Assembly (NCBI RefSeq): GCF_003265705.1
Contig: NW_020312966.1
Span: forward strand, 25,237,761-25,301,760
Origin: Callorhinus ursinus
Lineage: Eukaryota; Chordata; Mammalia; Carnivora; Otariidae
Direction: 5' to 3'
DNA: 64,000 nucleotides
Position 1 is the stretch's first letter; every line of letters begins with the position of its first letter. Of this stretch, positions 1 through 13,672 are shown piece by piece. The notes beneath the pieces were generated by a model. The model was not told the DNA's origin and ran no database searches. It saw nothing but the letters and a program-made list of their open reading frames with translations. The position numbers and the translations under genes were made by a program.

Positions 1-46
1 GCTGCCCAAGAAGACCGAGAGCCACCACAAGGCCAAGGGGAAGTGA
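1..46 (+). CDS. Histone H2A, 3' end only (partial)
   Basis: The window opens inside an H2A gene. After one leftover base, the frame reads [14 protein letters not shown] and a TGA stop, which is the C-terminal tail of canonical replication-dependent H2A, including the [10 protein letters not shown] end. The last 14 codons match base for base the ends of the two complete H2A genes in this window. A histone 3' stem-loop follows 38 nt after the stop, so the gene end is intact. The upstream part, promoter and any divergent H2B partner lie outside the window. The class is certain; which H2A copy it is cannot be decided. Confidence 0.95.
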   Translation, partial: LPKKTESHHKAKGK

Positions 47-84
47 AATGTTTGCAAAACCAACAGTCCCTCTTGAAAATCAAA

Positions 85-100
85 GGCTCTTTTAAGAGCC
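85..100 (+). terminator. Histone mRNA 3' stem-loop of the partial H2A
   Basis: The sequence GGCTCTTTTAAGAGCC forms a six-pair stem with a four-base loop. It is preceded by CAAA and followed by ACCCA, fitting the SLBP-binding consensus. A purine-rich stretch (ggaaagcgctg, about 114-124) is a plausible U7 snRNA-pairing downstream element. Confidence 0.95.
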
Positions 101-1331
<1,231 letters not shown>

Positions 1332-1362
1332 TCCAAGGCTATTTTCTCTGGACTTTGAAAAA

Positions 1363-1378
1363 GGCTCTTTTCAGAGCC
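1363..1378 (+). terminator. Histone 3' stem-loop of H3 (921)
   Basis: GGCTCTTTTCAGAGCC lies 31 nt after the TAA stop and is followed by ACCTA. An A-rich stretch at about 1390-1400 is a possible histone downstream element. Confidence 0.96.
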
Positions 1379-1929
1379 ACCTACTTTTATCAAAAAAAAG
1401 TGTTGTAATGCTTTCCTTACATCTCCCTTCGTGAGGGTCTTCTCTTTCAAGTAATACTCAAGCCATATTAGATGCATGCAGTGAGTTTTATAACAATCTT
1501 GTTTGGATTCATAGTAATTGTGTGTAAGGTTACATAATCCATCGCTTAATTTTAGGAAGATACTCACCTGACAGGATGTCTTTCAAACTCTAGTTGTTTG
1601 ATAAGGGCACAGAATGGCTTTTAGATATTAAAAGATAGGAACTTCCCTATTTACCGGCAGCCTTCTATCCTTTTGCAGTGTGAAAGAAAAGGGCAATACT
1701 TACTATTAGCACTAGAGTCAAAGTCTAGGTGAATCAAGTGAAATGCATAGTTTTTTAATGGGTCTCCAATCCACTGGGTAGGCCTCAGTAGCTTAAAAAG
1801 CAAATACAAACCTGATTTTTTTTCACATGGAGAAATTGTTTTTCATGCCCTTACATTATGCTCTATCAAAGTATAAAATTCGAAATAATAAGCCAAGTCT
1901 CATATAGTGAGTTTTTCCAATATATAAGT

Positions 1930-2490
1930 CATCAATAAGGGACGATCAGGAAGATAAGCCTAGTACAAAAGAGTATAGGACATTATCAAGACTATCGATA
2001 GTTCAAGAAAGTGAAGGAAACACAATATTCCTCTCTGACATAAAAATCTGGGGTTCAAGGCAGTTAAGCAACAATCACAGGAAAAGCTCCCTCCACCCTT
2101 CCCGCTTTCTGCCCTAAGGCAGGATATAAAGGCTATTCTGGAGACCTCTAGAATTTTAACAGCCCAGAGAGACACCAGAGGAATCAGCAAACAAACCTTC
2201 CTGTTTCCTCCCATATATTCACCTTCCCAGGATTTTCAGTCCTTAAAAGCCTAAAACTGCCTTCTTTTGTCCTGTCACTTCTCAATGTATCTATTTTTCT
2301 TTTTCAAGATGCTGTATAAGCTGCAGTTCTAAGGTACCTCTTTGAATTCCCTGGGTTTCTCCCAGGTGTCTATGAAATATACGTTAATAAACATCTGATT
2401 GTTTTTCTCTTGCTAATTTGTGTTTTGTAACAGAGGCCCCAGCCAAGAACCAAAATGAATGGAGGGAAAATTTCCCTCCCCTACAAAAGA
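1930..2490 (+). repeat. Probable solo LTR of an endogenous retrovirus
   Basis: The stretch looks like an LTR 3' portion on the plus strand: a TTAATAAAC poly(A) signal (2384-2392) followed by a T/GT-rich region, then a CCAGCCAAGAACC-type end near 2450. The family was judged by resemblance only, and the exact ends are not defined. Confidence 0.4.
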
Positions 2491-4129
2491 CTGAAATAAA
2501 ACCAAAAGAGCAAATTTAGATAAAAGAGGGTTATTGTCCTATGGCACAATTACAACCTCTAGATAATCTTTTCTACTGACATAATTTCCATCTCCAACAG
2601 ACAAAACTCACTGAAATTATCAACATCCTACGAATTATCTAAATCGTCATAGATTTTTCTTAGACACTAGACCCTAGACCCTAATAAATAGTCAAACAGA
2701 AGCACATTCTCTTAAAATAAGTTAAAAAACACTTGGACAGGCCTTTCAGACTGTGCTCAATATGACCACGGAAAGAAATGCAGTCTATCCCTTTATGTCA
2801 ACCTGATATTTAGGTATTTCTTAACAGGTTTCAGAGCTGTCCTAGTCTGTAACCAAAGTCTTTTTCCCTTGGCCTCAGTGACCCCATGCCTGATGCAGAA
2901 TCTACTTTCCCATCTGCACTTTCAAACTTCCTGCTCATCAGTGGTGATTTGAAGTGCTACAGAGGGACTAGTGTTGAATTTCCCAGGCCTGAAGAAGTAG
3001 AGAGGACCAGCAGCTTTATGACACCCTGTTTATCTCCAATCAAGTCAAAGTCATATGACATCACTTGTTTACCTTTCTTCAAAAAGGTGAAATTACCATT
3101 CAGAATATAGAAGACAAACATGTGACAAAGAGTTTACTTAAACCATCATTGACTGAAAAAGGTAAAATGCTCTGATTGGTTCAAAGAATATTTAAGAGAT
3201 TAGGGTACTTATAAACAATTTAATGCAGAAATATTGCAGTAGGATTGTTGAATGAGGTTAAAACAAAATTAATAATGTCCAAGAAGCCATAAATCTTTGG
3301 AGAGAGAGAGCCGTTCCTCCCAACAGAAATTATTTGCATCTCTACCAAATAAACCCCTGCTAAATTTGTTACTTTCAGTCAAGGGTCAGTGAGATGATCA
3401 AAGTCCATTGTCCTACTATATTTGTGTGGTCTTTAGCATTTTATGATATTAAACTTCATGGCCCATTCTTTTTTCTTTACTTCCAAATCTCAGATAATGT
3501 GTCTCATACTGTGAACCTTTGCTGGAAAAAAATACAAACATAGAACCTGCAAGATAAATTTCTATGAAACTTCATGATGTGACTCCTTGACATTCTCATT
3601 ATACCCATTAATCAAATAGTAGACACTGTAACTTTGTTTCTAGACTCCAAAGTAATGGACTTGATTTTCTTATCTGTCTCTCTTGGTCTTTACCCAGATT
3701 CTAGAAACAGTAAACCATTCTCTAAGCTCTCCCTTCCATGAGATGCTTTTGTACTTCCACAGTGATTAATTTGCTTATTTTTTTTTAATACCAGAATATA
3801 TAGTCTCTTGTACAGAGGCTTAAGCTCTTTTGGACAATAATTGGGTTAGTAAACATTTTTGGATTCTCTCTCTCAACAAAACATACTTTCTGAAAAAAAA
3901 CATTAGCACAGAATTTCAGCAAGTCTCCGTCTCCTGACACCCTGCCCTTGAAGAATTCTAAGGTCAACAATTTTTCTAGCTATCCATCTTTTCTTGCTTT
4001 GATGAGTAATGTTTCCTTTGACAAGCCTCCCTTTGTTCCCTAATGTCATTTTGTTATTTTTTTTTAATTTTGTACAATGCTTCATTTGAGTTTGGTGCCA
4101 GTCTCTGTAACTGGGTTTCTTAGAAATAT
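2491..4129. other. AT-rich spacer without a recognised gene
   Basis: Scattered short frames only, with no histone motifs, RNA gene or clear repeat that I can identify. Confidence 0.5.
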
Positions 4130-4465
4130 AGATGGCCCTTAAACAAAGGTTAGGGGCACCAATCCCTTGCACAGCTGAAAATCCAGGTATAACAGTTGAC
4201 CCCCAAAACTTAACTGCTAATAGCCTACGGTTGAACAGAAGCCTTACTGATAACATAAACAGTTGGTAAATAAATAGTTTGTATATGATATGTATTAAAT
4301 ACTGTATTCCTATAATAAAGTAAGCTAGGGACAAAAATATGTTATTAAGAAAATCATAAAGAAGAGATAACACATTTACCATGCTGTATTGTGTTTACCA
4401 AAAACAATCTACATATACGTGGGCCCATGGAGTTCAAAGCACTGTTTTTCAAGGGTCAACTTTAC
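4130..4465. mobile_element. Non-autonomous DNA transposon (Tigger/mariner-like)
   Basis: The ends are imperfect inverted repeats: GGCCCTTAAACA near 4134 and TTTTCAAGGGTCAAC near 4446-4460. The interior (for example CTTAACTGCTAATAGCCTA and AATAAAGTAAGCTAG) resembles an abundant mammalian Tigger-type MITE. Its length of about 330 bp suggests no transposase was ever encoded. The family name is from memory and should be confirmed with RepeatMasker. Confidence 0.6.
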
Positions 4466-5976
4466 ACTGAATGTCCACAATATCCCAAAACCCATGACAG
4501 CAAAGTTTGGTAAGAAATCAAGTAACAGAGAGAGGAAATGAAGAATCCTGGAGCAGTGCCACCTATAAGAAATAATGCAAAACACATATGTAATTTAAAA
4601 ATTTCCAGTAACCACATTGTAAAAAGTGAAAGGATGCAATTATTTTAATAGTATATTTGATATAATTCAAAATGTCCAAAATATTTTTGTTTCAATATGT
4701 AATCAATACAAAGACATTAGTAATGCAGTATTTACATGCTTTTTTTCATCCCACACCCTCTAAATTGGGTATCTATTTCATTCAATCTGTACTAAATTTT
4801 TATTGTAAAAAACTTGATTTGCATTTCAATACCATAAACTTTACTGTTGAAAAATTGAGCTCACATGCCCAAGTTCTTCAAACATACCCCAAACATTGCT
4901 ATAACTGGACAGAGTAATAGCTTTTAAATTTAAATATTTTTATTAAATAAAATTAAAAATTCAGTCCCTCACAGCATCAACTATATTCCCAATGCTCAAA
5001 AGTGGGTCCAGATCACTTTTATCACACAATGCAATCCTAGAAGGAATTGTGTTTTTGGTGTGAAGGTGGTGGTAAATTGGGAGAGTATATAAATTTGAAT
5101 GTAACCAGGCAAATTTAGCACTGACCCCTAAACTCAAAGATTTGCACTTACAAAGATATAGAGCTTACAAAAAAATAAAAAATAAAAACTGAACATAAAT
5201 CCAGATTGCAAAATACCAGACTGAGAGATTTAAGAATATCAGGAAGGAAGTCAGTCCCGGGGTATGAGACTGCATTTCCACAGGCAAAGTTGTTATCACT
5301 GTGTTCAACACTTGACCTAAGATTTACCTTTTGATTTTCAAACCATTTTTGTGATTTTGGGATTAACATTTCCATTCTACAGAGGAACAAACTAAAGTGA
5401 AATTGAGAGAACACAAGTCACAAAACAGGCCCTGGACCCTAGAAGGTGAAGGGTAGGGAGGGTCCAGGGCTCAAGCAACAGACAGGGACCTCCGAGGAAA
5501 AAGTACCCCACCAGGAAGACGCGCGTCCGTGTCCCACCGGGGACGTGAGTTCTTTCCTCCCTCCGTGAGACCATCTTGCCAACATCACTATTCTACCTTG
5601 ACTTAAAGTGTACAAAAATACTTCAAGAGGAGGAGAGAAGCGAAACACTCGACTACATTTCAGATATACGTTTAATATTCAAAGCCAGGGGTAATTTCGT
5701 CAACGACTTGCCCACGCTGCGTAAGGATGCTAATGGTTCAAACCTGAGAAACAGATACTAGCTTGGTAGGTGCCATTATTTCAGTCCCTTGAAAAGCAGA
5801 GAATTTTTCTTACACGCCCTTAAACAGAGCTTGTCTCAGACAATTCAGGGAAGGAACAGGGAGGGACCCGGGCCGTGGGCCCTCGGCCCCACCGGACGCA
5901 CAGCCGGGCCCGCAGCGGTGGGCGGGGAAAATCCGCTGCCTCCCCCGCCCCTCCCCCACCAGCCCAGCCTCCTTCT
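4466..5976. other. Spacer upstream of H4, GC-rich at its right end
   Basis: AT-rich up to about 5400. GC content then rises, and 5860-5970 is CpG- and C-rich, including runs such as CCCCGCCCCTCCCCCACC that could bind Sp1-type factors in the H4 promoter. No gene is recognised. Confidence 0.5.
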
Positions 5977-6385
<409 letters not shown>

Positions 6386-6424
6386 GACTGCCCACAGATT
6401 CGGTTTTGGTGAAAAATCCTAAAA

Positions 6425-6440
6425 GGTCCTTTTCAGGGCC
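6425..6440 (+). terminator. Histone 3' stem-loop of H4 (6074), with a G-U stem pair
   Basis: GGTCCTTTTCAGGGCC lies 39 nt after the stop. The third stem position is T opposite G, so the RNA stem contains a G-U wobble where the other H4 genes here have C-G. It still fits the GGYYYU...ARRRCC consensus. Confidence 0.93.
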
Positions 6441-7322
6441 ACACCCATTCATTTGAAGGAGCCGGGGACATTGGTGTACTAATGGTCTTTTTCACTTTTC
6501 ACAGGAACAGGAATTCCAGAATATTTTCTGGTCTCAATTGAAGTGTATATACTATAACTTAATCCTCTTTGCTGCTACTGGAAAGCACTAAACGTCAAAG
6601 CAAGGTTATTAAAGGTTTAGTACGAGGCTTTGCCAACATAAGCCTTTCTAGCTTTTAAGTGGTCCCATACTACTTAATTAGCAATTGCTTCTGATTTTTA
6701 AGAATTTCCTTGGCATGATTTGGCAATCCCAATGACCTTCACACACTAATAGGTTAGGTTTTTAAAATCTAGTTACTATTTTCTGGAAGTAAAGTGAATA
6801 CTGAAAAAATTATGTAATCCTCTTATTAGCCTATTCAACTCAAAAAAAATGCTTTTGAGTTTGGTCAGATCAACCAGTAGTTGTCTAACTAGAGAAAGGA
6901 TTCAGTGAGAAGCTCAGATTGAGCTCCAATGAAGGCACCTAGGAGCAGGCCTAGGTGGCACATGGGTACTTTTCTCCCCCATAAAGCATTTATATTTGGA
7001 TTATGTAAACTGATGACCAATAAAGTATTTTTAAGCCACAAAGATTTGGGGGTTTGTTACACTGTGTCACACATATTCCCTGATATTCTATAATAAAAGC
7101 AACAATGTTAATTCATCTCACAAACCCTCTGGTTTGTCAGCTTTAAAGTCAGAAAGGGAGGTACACAGACTTCTAGCCCTGTGCTGGGACTCAGCCACAC
7201 AATGTTTTCTCATGTGTCAGTACTTGCAAAGGAAAGGAGGGAGAAGCATCCTCCAAACTAATAACCAGGCAAATTATGTTCAGTGTCTTGGCTTCAAGAC
7301 AGTCACTGGCAGTAGCCTATTT
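6441..7322. other. AT-rich spacer downstream of H4
   Basis: No gene, RNA or clear repeat seen before the SINE insertion at 7337. Confidence 0.5.
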
Positions 7323-7546
7323 AAAAGCACTTCAAGGGCGCCTGGGTGGCTCAGTCGGTTAAGCGACTGCCTTCGGCTCAGGTCATGATCCTGGAGTCCT
7401 GGGATCGAGTCCCGCATCTGACTCCCCACTCGGCGGGGAGTCTGCTTCTCCCTCTGACCCTCCCCCATCTCATGCTCTCTCTGTCTCCTTCTTTCTCTCT
7501 CAAATAAATAAAATCTTTAAAAAAATAAAATAAAAGCACTTCAAGG
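7323..7546 (+). mobile_element. Can-SINE with target-site duplication
   Basis: A complete tRNA-derived carnivore SINE. The head at 7337 carries the A-box-like TGGCTCAGTCGG and the B-box-like GGGATCGAGTCCC, then a CT-rich body and an AATAAAATCTTTAAA tail. A 15-bp direct repeat (aaaagcacttcaagg) flanks it at 7323-7337 and 7532-7546, marking a clean retrotransposition. Confidence 0.95.
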
Positions 7547-7689
7547 TATTTGTAGCCTTTCTCCTTACCTCTTAGCACCGATTCCTGCCTTCAGGCAAAC
7601 TGAACCATAGTAATGTAGGGGCAAGGGGAAGGAGGGAAGTTATTTTAGTCAACTTTCTTTGGGTTCTTAGATGGCTTTTATTTTTCCTG

Positions 7690-8283
7690 ATGGGTCCTGT
7701 AATGATGGTCTCTAGGGAGGTCCCCAGGGTCCCCTCCTGGTGTTCACCCTTCTGTGATCTAGCCCCTTGAGTGGGGACATGACCTGTGACTGCTGAGGTG
7801 ATGAGATTTAATTTTCTGTATATAATCATGTTACCTACCATGTTAAGTATGTTAGGGAACATGTGTCTGCCTCAACTCTTACATGCTGACTTTGACAGAC
7901 CAAGTATCCAGGCTGGCAGGCCCAAATGAAAAGAAACTGAGGGAGGGGGCTCTTTAGGAAGTGAGGGAGGCCTCCAACTAACAGCCTACAAGCCTTTCAA
8001 CCAATAGCCAGCAAGAAAGAAAATGGAATTCTCAGCCCCACAACCGCAAACAAATTCAGCCACCCAGTGAGCTCAGAAGATGATATTTCACCAGTCAAGC
8101 ATCCAAGAGTCCTCTATCCTAGCTAACATCTCAATAGCATCCTTACATAGGACTCGGCTACACCTTGCCCAGATCCACAGAAACTGTCACATAATACATG
8201 TGGGTTATTTGAGGCTAGTAAATTCAAGGTCATCTGTTAGGCAGCAATAGAAAACTAATACAGTTAGCCAACACACTTAGCAT
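7690..8283 (+). repeat. ERVL-MaLR (MLT1-like) LTR
   Basis: The order of landmarks is like a MaLR LTR: a GGGACATGACCTGTGACT segment near 7774, GGTGATGAGATTTAATTTT, a long middle, and the end AGCAATAGAAAACTAATACAG (8246-8266). The family call is from pattern memory and the ends are approximate. Confidence 0.55.
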
Positions 8284-9032
8284 CTTCAGCAGTCCATGTT
8301 GCAGCTAAAATAACAGATATGAAGAACTGAAACTGCAATCTTTATCTAATGGAAGACATATTTAAAAAAGGGAAAGGGGGGCCCTATAGTGGGAACATTC
8401 CCTTTCACTACTATGTAACCCTTCATACATATCCCCAACAGTGAAGTGGCACATACGTCCATCCATCACACCTTGCAGGTCGCCCTGATATCAAGCCTAT
8501 AAACCCTGGTCTGGACTCAACAATACATCTAAGTCATTTTACTTTTAACGGTCAACTTTTAAATAATTTACACATGAAACCTCTTGGTTTCCATCCATAT
8601 CTTGTGTGATCCCTGCATACCTAGATCTTTTTTTACTCTTGTTTTTTTCATTTTATTCTTTTTTTTTTCTGTCTAAATGAATACAGAGGGAAAAACTGAG
8701 GGGAAGAAAAACAAAAAATAAAAAGTAGGTCAAAATTAGGGTTTCAGAAACCAACTCAACACACTATACATCTGTAACAAAAAGGCAAAATAAGGAAAAT
8801 TAAAAATTGTTATTGCAACCTTGAAGAAGTATCTTTGAAGCAGTCTATATTGGTAGTTAAGATTAAATTATGGGGTCCAGTAATTCCCCAGACCTAATTC
8901 AGTCTCTACTATATGATGACTAAAATTGAGAGTTGGTGTCCTTTGTAAAATAATTTCTCAGTGCATGACTTAACGGTTATGAAACACATCCAATTATATT
9001 GTTATAATGTAGGCGTTGTATTTAAAACAAGT

Positions 9033-9090
9033 ACATGTACTTAAGCACAGGCATGTACAAAACCCAAGCACATGTACTTAAGCACAGGCA
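9033..9090 (+). repeat. 21-nt direct repeat, two copies
   Basis: The same 21 bases, containing CATGTACTTAAGCACAGG, occur at 9033-9053 and 9070-9090. This is a local duplication with no evident function. Confidence 0.85.
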
Positions 9091-9311
9091 ATCATAAGCT
9101 CCAGACACCAACTACAAAATAATTTTAAAATCTAAACAATTAGGCAAAATAGAAGGACAAATTAAAGACTTAATGAACAAACACAAAAAAACAAACTACA
9201 CTTTTTAGAGCTTTAGCCAAGTTCCTCCTGTACACATTTCACAAAATCCATGCATACCATAAAAGTGTGCTGAGAAAACTTATTACAACTCTCAATATGC
9301 AAAAACTGAGT

Positions 9312-9327
9312 GGCTCTGAAAAGAGCC
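9312..9327 (-). terminator. Histone 3' stem-loop of H2B (9365)
   Basis: On the minus strand this reads GGCTCTTTTCAGAGCC, preceded by CCCAAA, and lies 37 nt beyond the H2B stop codon. Confidence 0.96.
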
Positions 9328-9364
9328 TTTGGGTTATAAAGCTTGTCTGATGACTGGAGTCGTT

Positions 9365-9811
<447 letters not shown>

Positions 9812-9821
9812 TTAATAGCAC

Positions 9822-9920
9822 CTATATACAAACGAAGGCTCTACATTTTCATTGGACCCAATGTGGCCAATAGATTAATAGTATGTAAATTAGGAATTAC
9901 AAACCTGCTTTTCTTATTGG
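9822..9920 (-). promoter_or_regulatory. H2B promoter (TATA, octamer variant, CCAAT)
   Basis: Reading on the minus strand, a TATA-like TGTATATAG is at 9822-9830. CCAAT boxes are at 9851-9855 and 9916-9920. An octamer-like ATTTACAT (one change from ATTTGCAT) is at 9883-9890. Confidence 0.7.
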
Positions 9921-9996
9921 ACGAATAAACGAAGGCTTTCAGGGACACCAATAGGTTGATTTACAATACCGCTTCATTACTGTAAGTGCGTTCACT

Positions 9997-9999
<3 letters not shown>

Positions 10000-10027
<28 letters not shown>
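10000..10027 (+). repeat. (CA)n microsatellite
   Basis: About 14 uninterrupted CA units lie between the H2B promoter and the next H3 promoter. Confidence 0.97.
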
Positions 10028-10798
10028 TCCCAATAAAACCTTATTTTTATAATTTTGAAAATAAGTAGAAACCTTCTAATTTGGACGCGAAAACCAAGGA
10101 AGGAAATCCTATTATCGAGCCCAGTCCAGTCGTAAGTTTAGCTACTTTGGCTTTATCACAAATTGTCCATGACTTCCGGCAATAATACCGAGATGCCAGA
10201 CAATTACTATTGTTAAGAAATCTTCTCAAAAGACTCGATCGCCGCCATCTTTTTCAAGGTTCCACATTGCAAACATTTTCTCAGGATTCTCGCCATTACA
10301 CCCCGGCTCACATTTTTTTAATTCCCCAAAAGCAAACAGCCCAGTGCAATCACCAGTTTGAGTCAAACCCGGTATTAAAGAGCCCGGGGCTCCAGGATAC
10401 TGCAATTTTAAAACGTGAATCCTGAAATAATGAAATTCTTTACGTCTTAACACTATGACCTAGGAGACTATACTACAATGAACTAGATATTCGCTGTCAG
10501 TATAACGAAATAGAACTCACGAGATACTTACACAGTGGAACTTGCAAATAGATAAGGACAGTAAATACCACCCAGATGAAAACGGGATAAATAGAAAATG
10601 GCGGACATTTTGTTAAGAGAAACTGTAAAGCGCTTTCTCTTTCGAACATATTCTATTTTCTCTACCGAAACAGGAGGAAACTTCAAAATTATTATTAACG
10701 ATAATTAACGAGTTGTGAAGCACCCTCAAAGAAACAAGTAACTTAGAATTGATTCTTTTTTTAAGGGGGCTGGGAAGATGTCGGCTAATTGAAATCGA
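10028..10798. other. Spacer upstream of the second H3
   Basis: Moderately AT-rich with no recognised gene. It contains GCCGCCATCTTT at 10241-10252 and ATGGCGGACATTTT at about 10598-10611, which resemble YY1-type sites. The second is close enough to the H3 promoter to matter, but this is only a motif match. Confidence 0.4.
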
Positions 10799-10924
10799 CC
10801 AATCAGAAACGCGCACGGGTCCGCTAAGCCAATGCGAATCACTCCCGCACTTCCGGGACCGCGCGGCCGTTGACTCCGGGAATCGCCCGCAACCCAATCA
10901 GGGGGATTCTGTTCGTGTATAAAA
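10799..10924 (+). promoter_or_regulatory. H3 promoter (three CCAAT boxes, TATA box)
   Basis: CCAAT occurs at 10799-10803, 10829-10833 and 10894-10898. TATAAAA is at 10918-10924, 47 nt before the ATG. The interval is GC-rich with several CpGs. Confidence 0.88.
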
Positions 10925-10967
10925 GCAGGGCCGAGAGCCTCGTTCGGTTTCTTCCCTTCGCCGCTAA

Positions 10968-11381
<414 letters not shown>

Positions 11382-11419
11382 ATGTGATTTCCTGGTTCCG
11401 TGCCAACTTTAAACCCAAA

Positions 11420-11435
11420 GGCTCTTTTCAGAGCC
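11420..11435 (+). terminator. Histone 3' stem-loop of H3 (10971)
   Basis: GGCTCTTTTCAGAGCC is preceded by CCCAAA and lies 38 nt after the TAA stop. Confidence 0.96.
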
Positions 11436-11511
11436 AACCATTTTATTCTATGACAGAGACCGTGGCACTCAAGGTCCGGTTTTTGATAGAACCCTACCTC
11501 CACCCTGGCGC

Positions 11512-12137
11512 AGGCCTGAAAGGCCTTTGGGGACCGTCTTGGAATTGACCTCTCAAGAAGCCAGTAGTTTTTCTAATAGTGGTTGCACAGTTTTATTCTA
11601 AAAGATCTGTTTTCCTTTGCCTTAAACGCAGGTCTGGCACATTTAGGTTTTGGCTTTCAGGTTTCTCGGCTTTATCCCTAACTTTGGAAATTACTAGTTT
11701 CACCTTTTGTATTGTGGATGTTTTCTTGACTCTTGCACCCGAGGTGCTCTTCGGAGTTAACTTCTTGGGGCTGTTGCAAGGGTTGGCCCGCTGTGGTTTT
11801 GGGGTCTAGACAGCCTTCGATTGAGCCTTCAGGGCTTCCGGTTGTCCTTCCCAGAGTTCGCCTTGTTGAACTTGCACCGACCCCAAGGGGCCAGAACGCT
11901 TGGTCTGCACTTAACAGAATCTGGGGGCCCAACTCCCTAGCGACCGCCAGAACCTTGAGGAGGGTGATCAAGGATACACCTCTGCCTCTTATAGGGAGCT
12001 AAATCTTAGGTTAGTAGCTGGGGGACCGAAAGGTAAAAGCGCAGCTTTCCCTGCGGACTTCTTGGTGTTCCTCTTTACCGGGGTCTCTAATACAGGCTAA
12101 GCAACCAACAAGAGCGGCTTGGGTGGGTCTCAGAAAG
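11512..12137 (-). pseudogene. Decayed linker histone H1 pseudogene
   Basis: Minus-strand reading shows H1 landmarks in the right order and roughly right spacing, but in different frames. ETPVKRNTKKSAG at 12049-12087 corresponds to [11 protein letters not shown] in the N-terminal tail. GVSLITLLKVLAVA at 11939-11980 matches [14 protein letters not shown] of the globular domain. VQTK lies at 11899-11910, and CKFNKANSG at 11850-11876 corresponds to SFKLNKKASSG. A SETx-like start (TCTGAGACC, 12126-12134) has CTT where ATG should be. About 45 nt of the globular domain are deleted, and stops interrupt every frame. At the 3' end, AGGCCTTTCAGGCCT (11512-11526), preceded by CCCCAA, looks like an eroded histone stem-loop. 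GC content is far below that of live histone genes. Which H1 subtype it came from is unclear; it is not obviously H1t. Confidence 0.8.
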
Positions 12138-13256
12138 TACCTCTGGGAATGAAGAACTCCGGGATTTAGGATCCTTTTTAGTGACACTTTTTTTCCCCCC
12201 CTAAGATTTTATTTTCAGTAATCTCTTCACCCAGTGTGGGGCTGGCTGGGATTTACCACAAGAGTCCCATCCTCCACAGACCGAGCCAGCCGGCTGCCCC
12301 TTAACTGATACTCTTAAAAGGGGCTCTCAGTATTCCTAAATTCTGTATATTAACCTCTAAATTAAATCTCATGAGAGTACTTCATATTTGTCAGTAAAAC
12401 ATGGCAATCCTTTAGAAGCTGGATAGTTTTCTTGCAGAAAATACTCTGTTCTCTTCTATCCCTACAAGAAAATGGGTTTCTGTGATACTCATTAAACAGA
12501 TATTCCCTTCCCATGGAAATAACAGGTTCCTCAGTTTCTAAACTGGTAGCCAAATGGAAGGGAAATCAGGAAATCTGTTCTGAAAGCATTTGGGCAGTTA
12601 TTTGGAAATGTAGAAGGATGTTTACTAATTGGGATACTGTGCTATTTGGAAGGATTTCATCTATTTAAATGTTTCTGCAAATTTAAGTTTGGAGATGGGA
12701 GAAGTTATACTTAACTATAGAATTAAGAGGCCTCTGTCCATTTTTTTATGGGCTGTTTCCCCTCAAAGGATCGCGAAGGAAAGAGATTAGTCAGGTGGTA
12801 CATTTAACAGGGACTAAGCTGTAAATAAATTACACAGACAAGCTAGCCATAGTAGGAAGTCCTGGAGGCTTTATAGAAGAAATTTTTGTTCTTGGAACTC
12901 TGTCAGGCATTGAGACTTGAGAATGAGAGAATAGGGACTCTGGGGCCCTATGGAAAAGAGCGGAGCTAACCGTCGCTGCAATCACTGGAGTGCTGGACAT
13001 TTGTAATGTTGCATAAAGGCATTCATGTTAGACTGTGGTTTCCCATATCCGGTACTTTTTTTGAGATTCTAGCACACTCAGTTTTTTAATGTGTGTTTCT
13101 GTGTCACCAAATGTTGGTTGTTAAGACATGAGGACACAGGCTCAGAAAACATCTTGTCATATCATTAAATCCATCAGAACATCTAGAATGGTCTTTTGCC
13201 TAAAACAAAGGCTCAGAATTTTTTTTAGTTAAATTGGAATTTAAAATCAAACTTTA
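12138..13256. other. Spacer without recognised gene
   Basis: AT-rich, with T- and C-runs near 12187-12200. No histone remnant, RNA gene or confident repeat was seen. Confidence 0.45.
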
Positions 13257-13440
13257 GGGCTCCTGGGTGGCTCTGTCGGCTAACGTCTGCCTTGGACTCA
13301 GGACTTGATCCTGGGGTCCTGGGATCGAGTCCCACATCGGGCTCCCTGCTCCACTGGGAGCCTGCTTCTCCCTCTGCCTCTGCCTCTCTGTCTCTCATGA
13401 ATAAATAAAATCTTTTAAAATAATAATAAAATAAATTAAA
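13257..13440 (+). mobile_element. Can-SINE
   Basis: Head GGGCTCCTGGGTGGCTC, B-box-like GGGATCGAGTCCC, CT-rich body and an AATAAATAAAATCTTTT tail. It is slightly more diverged than the 7337 copy, and I could not see a clean target-site duplication. Confidence 0.92.
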
Positions 13441-13447
13441 TTAAAAC

Positions 13448-13672
13448 ATTATTGGAGAAAACGGGAGCCTAGGTGGCTCAGTCGGTTAAACATCTGCCTT
13501 CGGCTCAGGTCATGTCATGATCCCAGGGTCCTAGAACGGAGCCCTGCATCAGGCTCCCTGCTCAGCATGGAGTCCGCTTCTCCCTCTGCCTCGCCCCTCA
13601 CCCCTGCTCCTGCTCTTTCTCTCTCTCTCACTCTCTCAAATAAATAAATATTTTAAAAAATTATTGGAGAAA
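13448..13672 (+). mobile_element. Can-SINE with target-site duplication
   Basis: Head at about 13463 (GGGAGCCTAGGTGGCTC), tail AAATAAATAAATATTTTAAA. The flanking 12-bp repeat ttattggagaaa is present at about 13449-13460 and 13661-13672. Confidence 0.93.

Noticed and set aside
9999..10030. A CRISPR-like or regularly spaced array.
   Set aside because: It is a plain (CA)n microsatellite. No CRISPR array or bacterial feature exists in the window.
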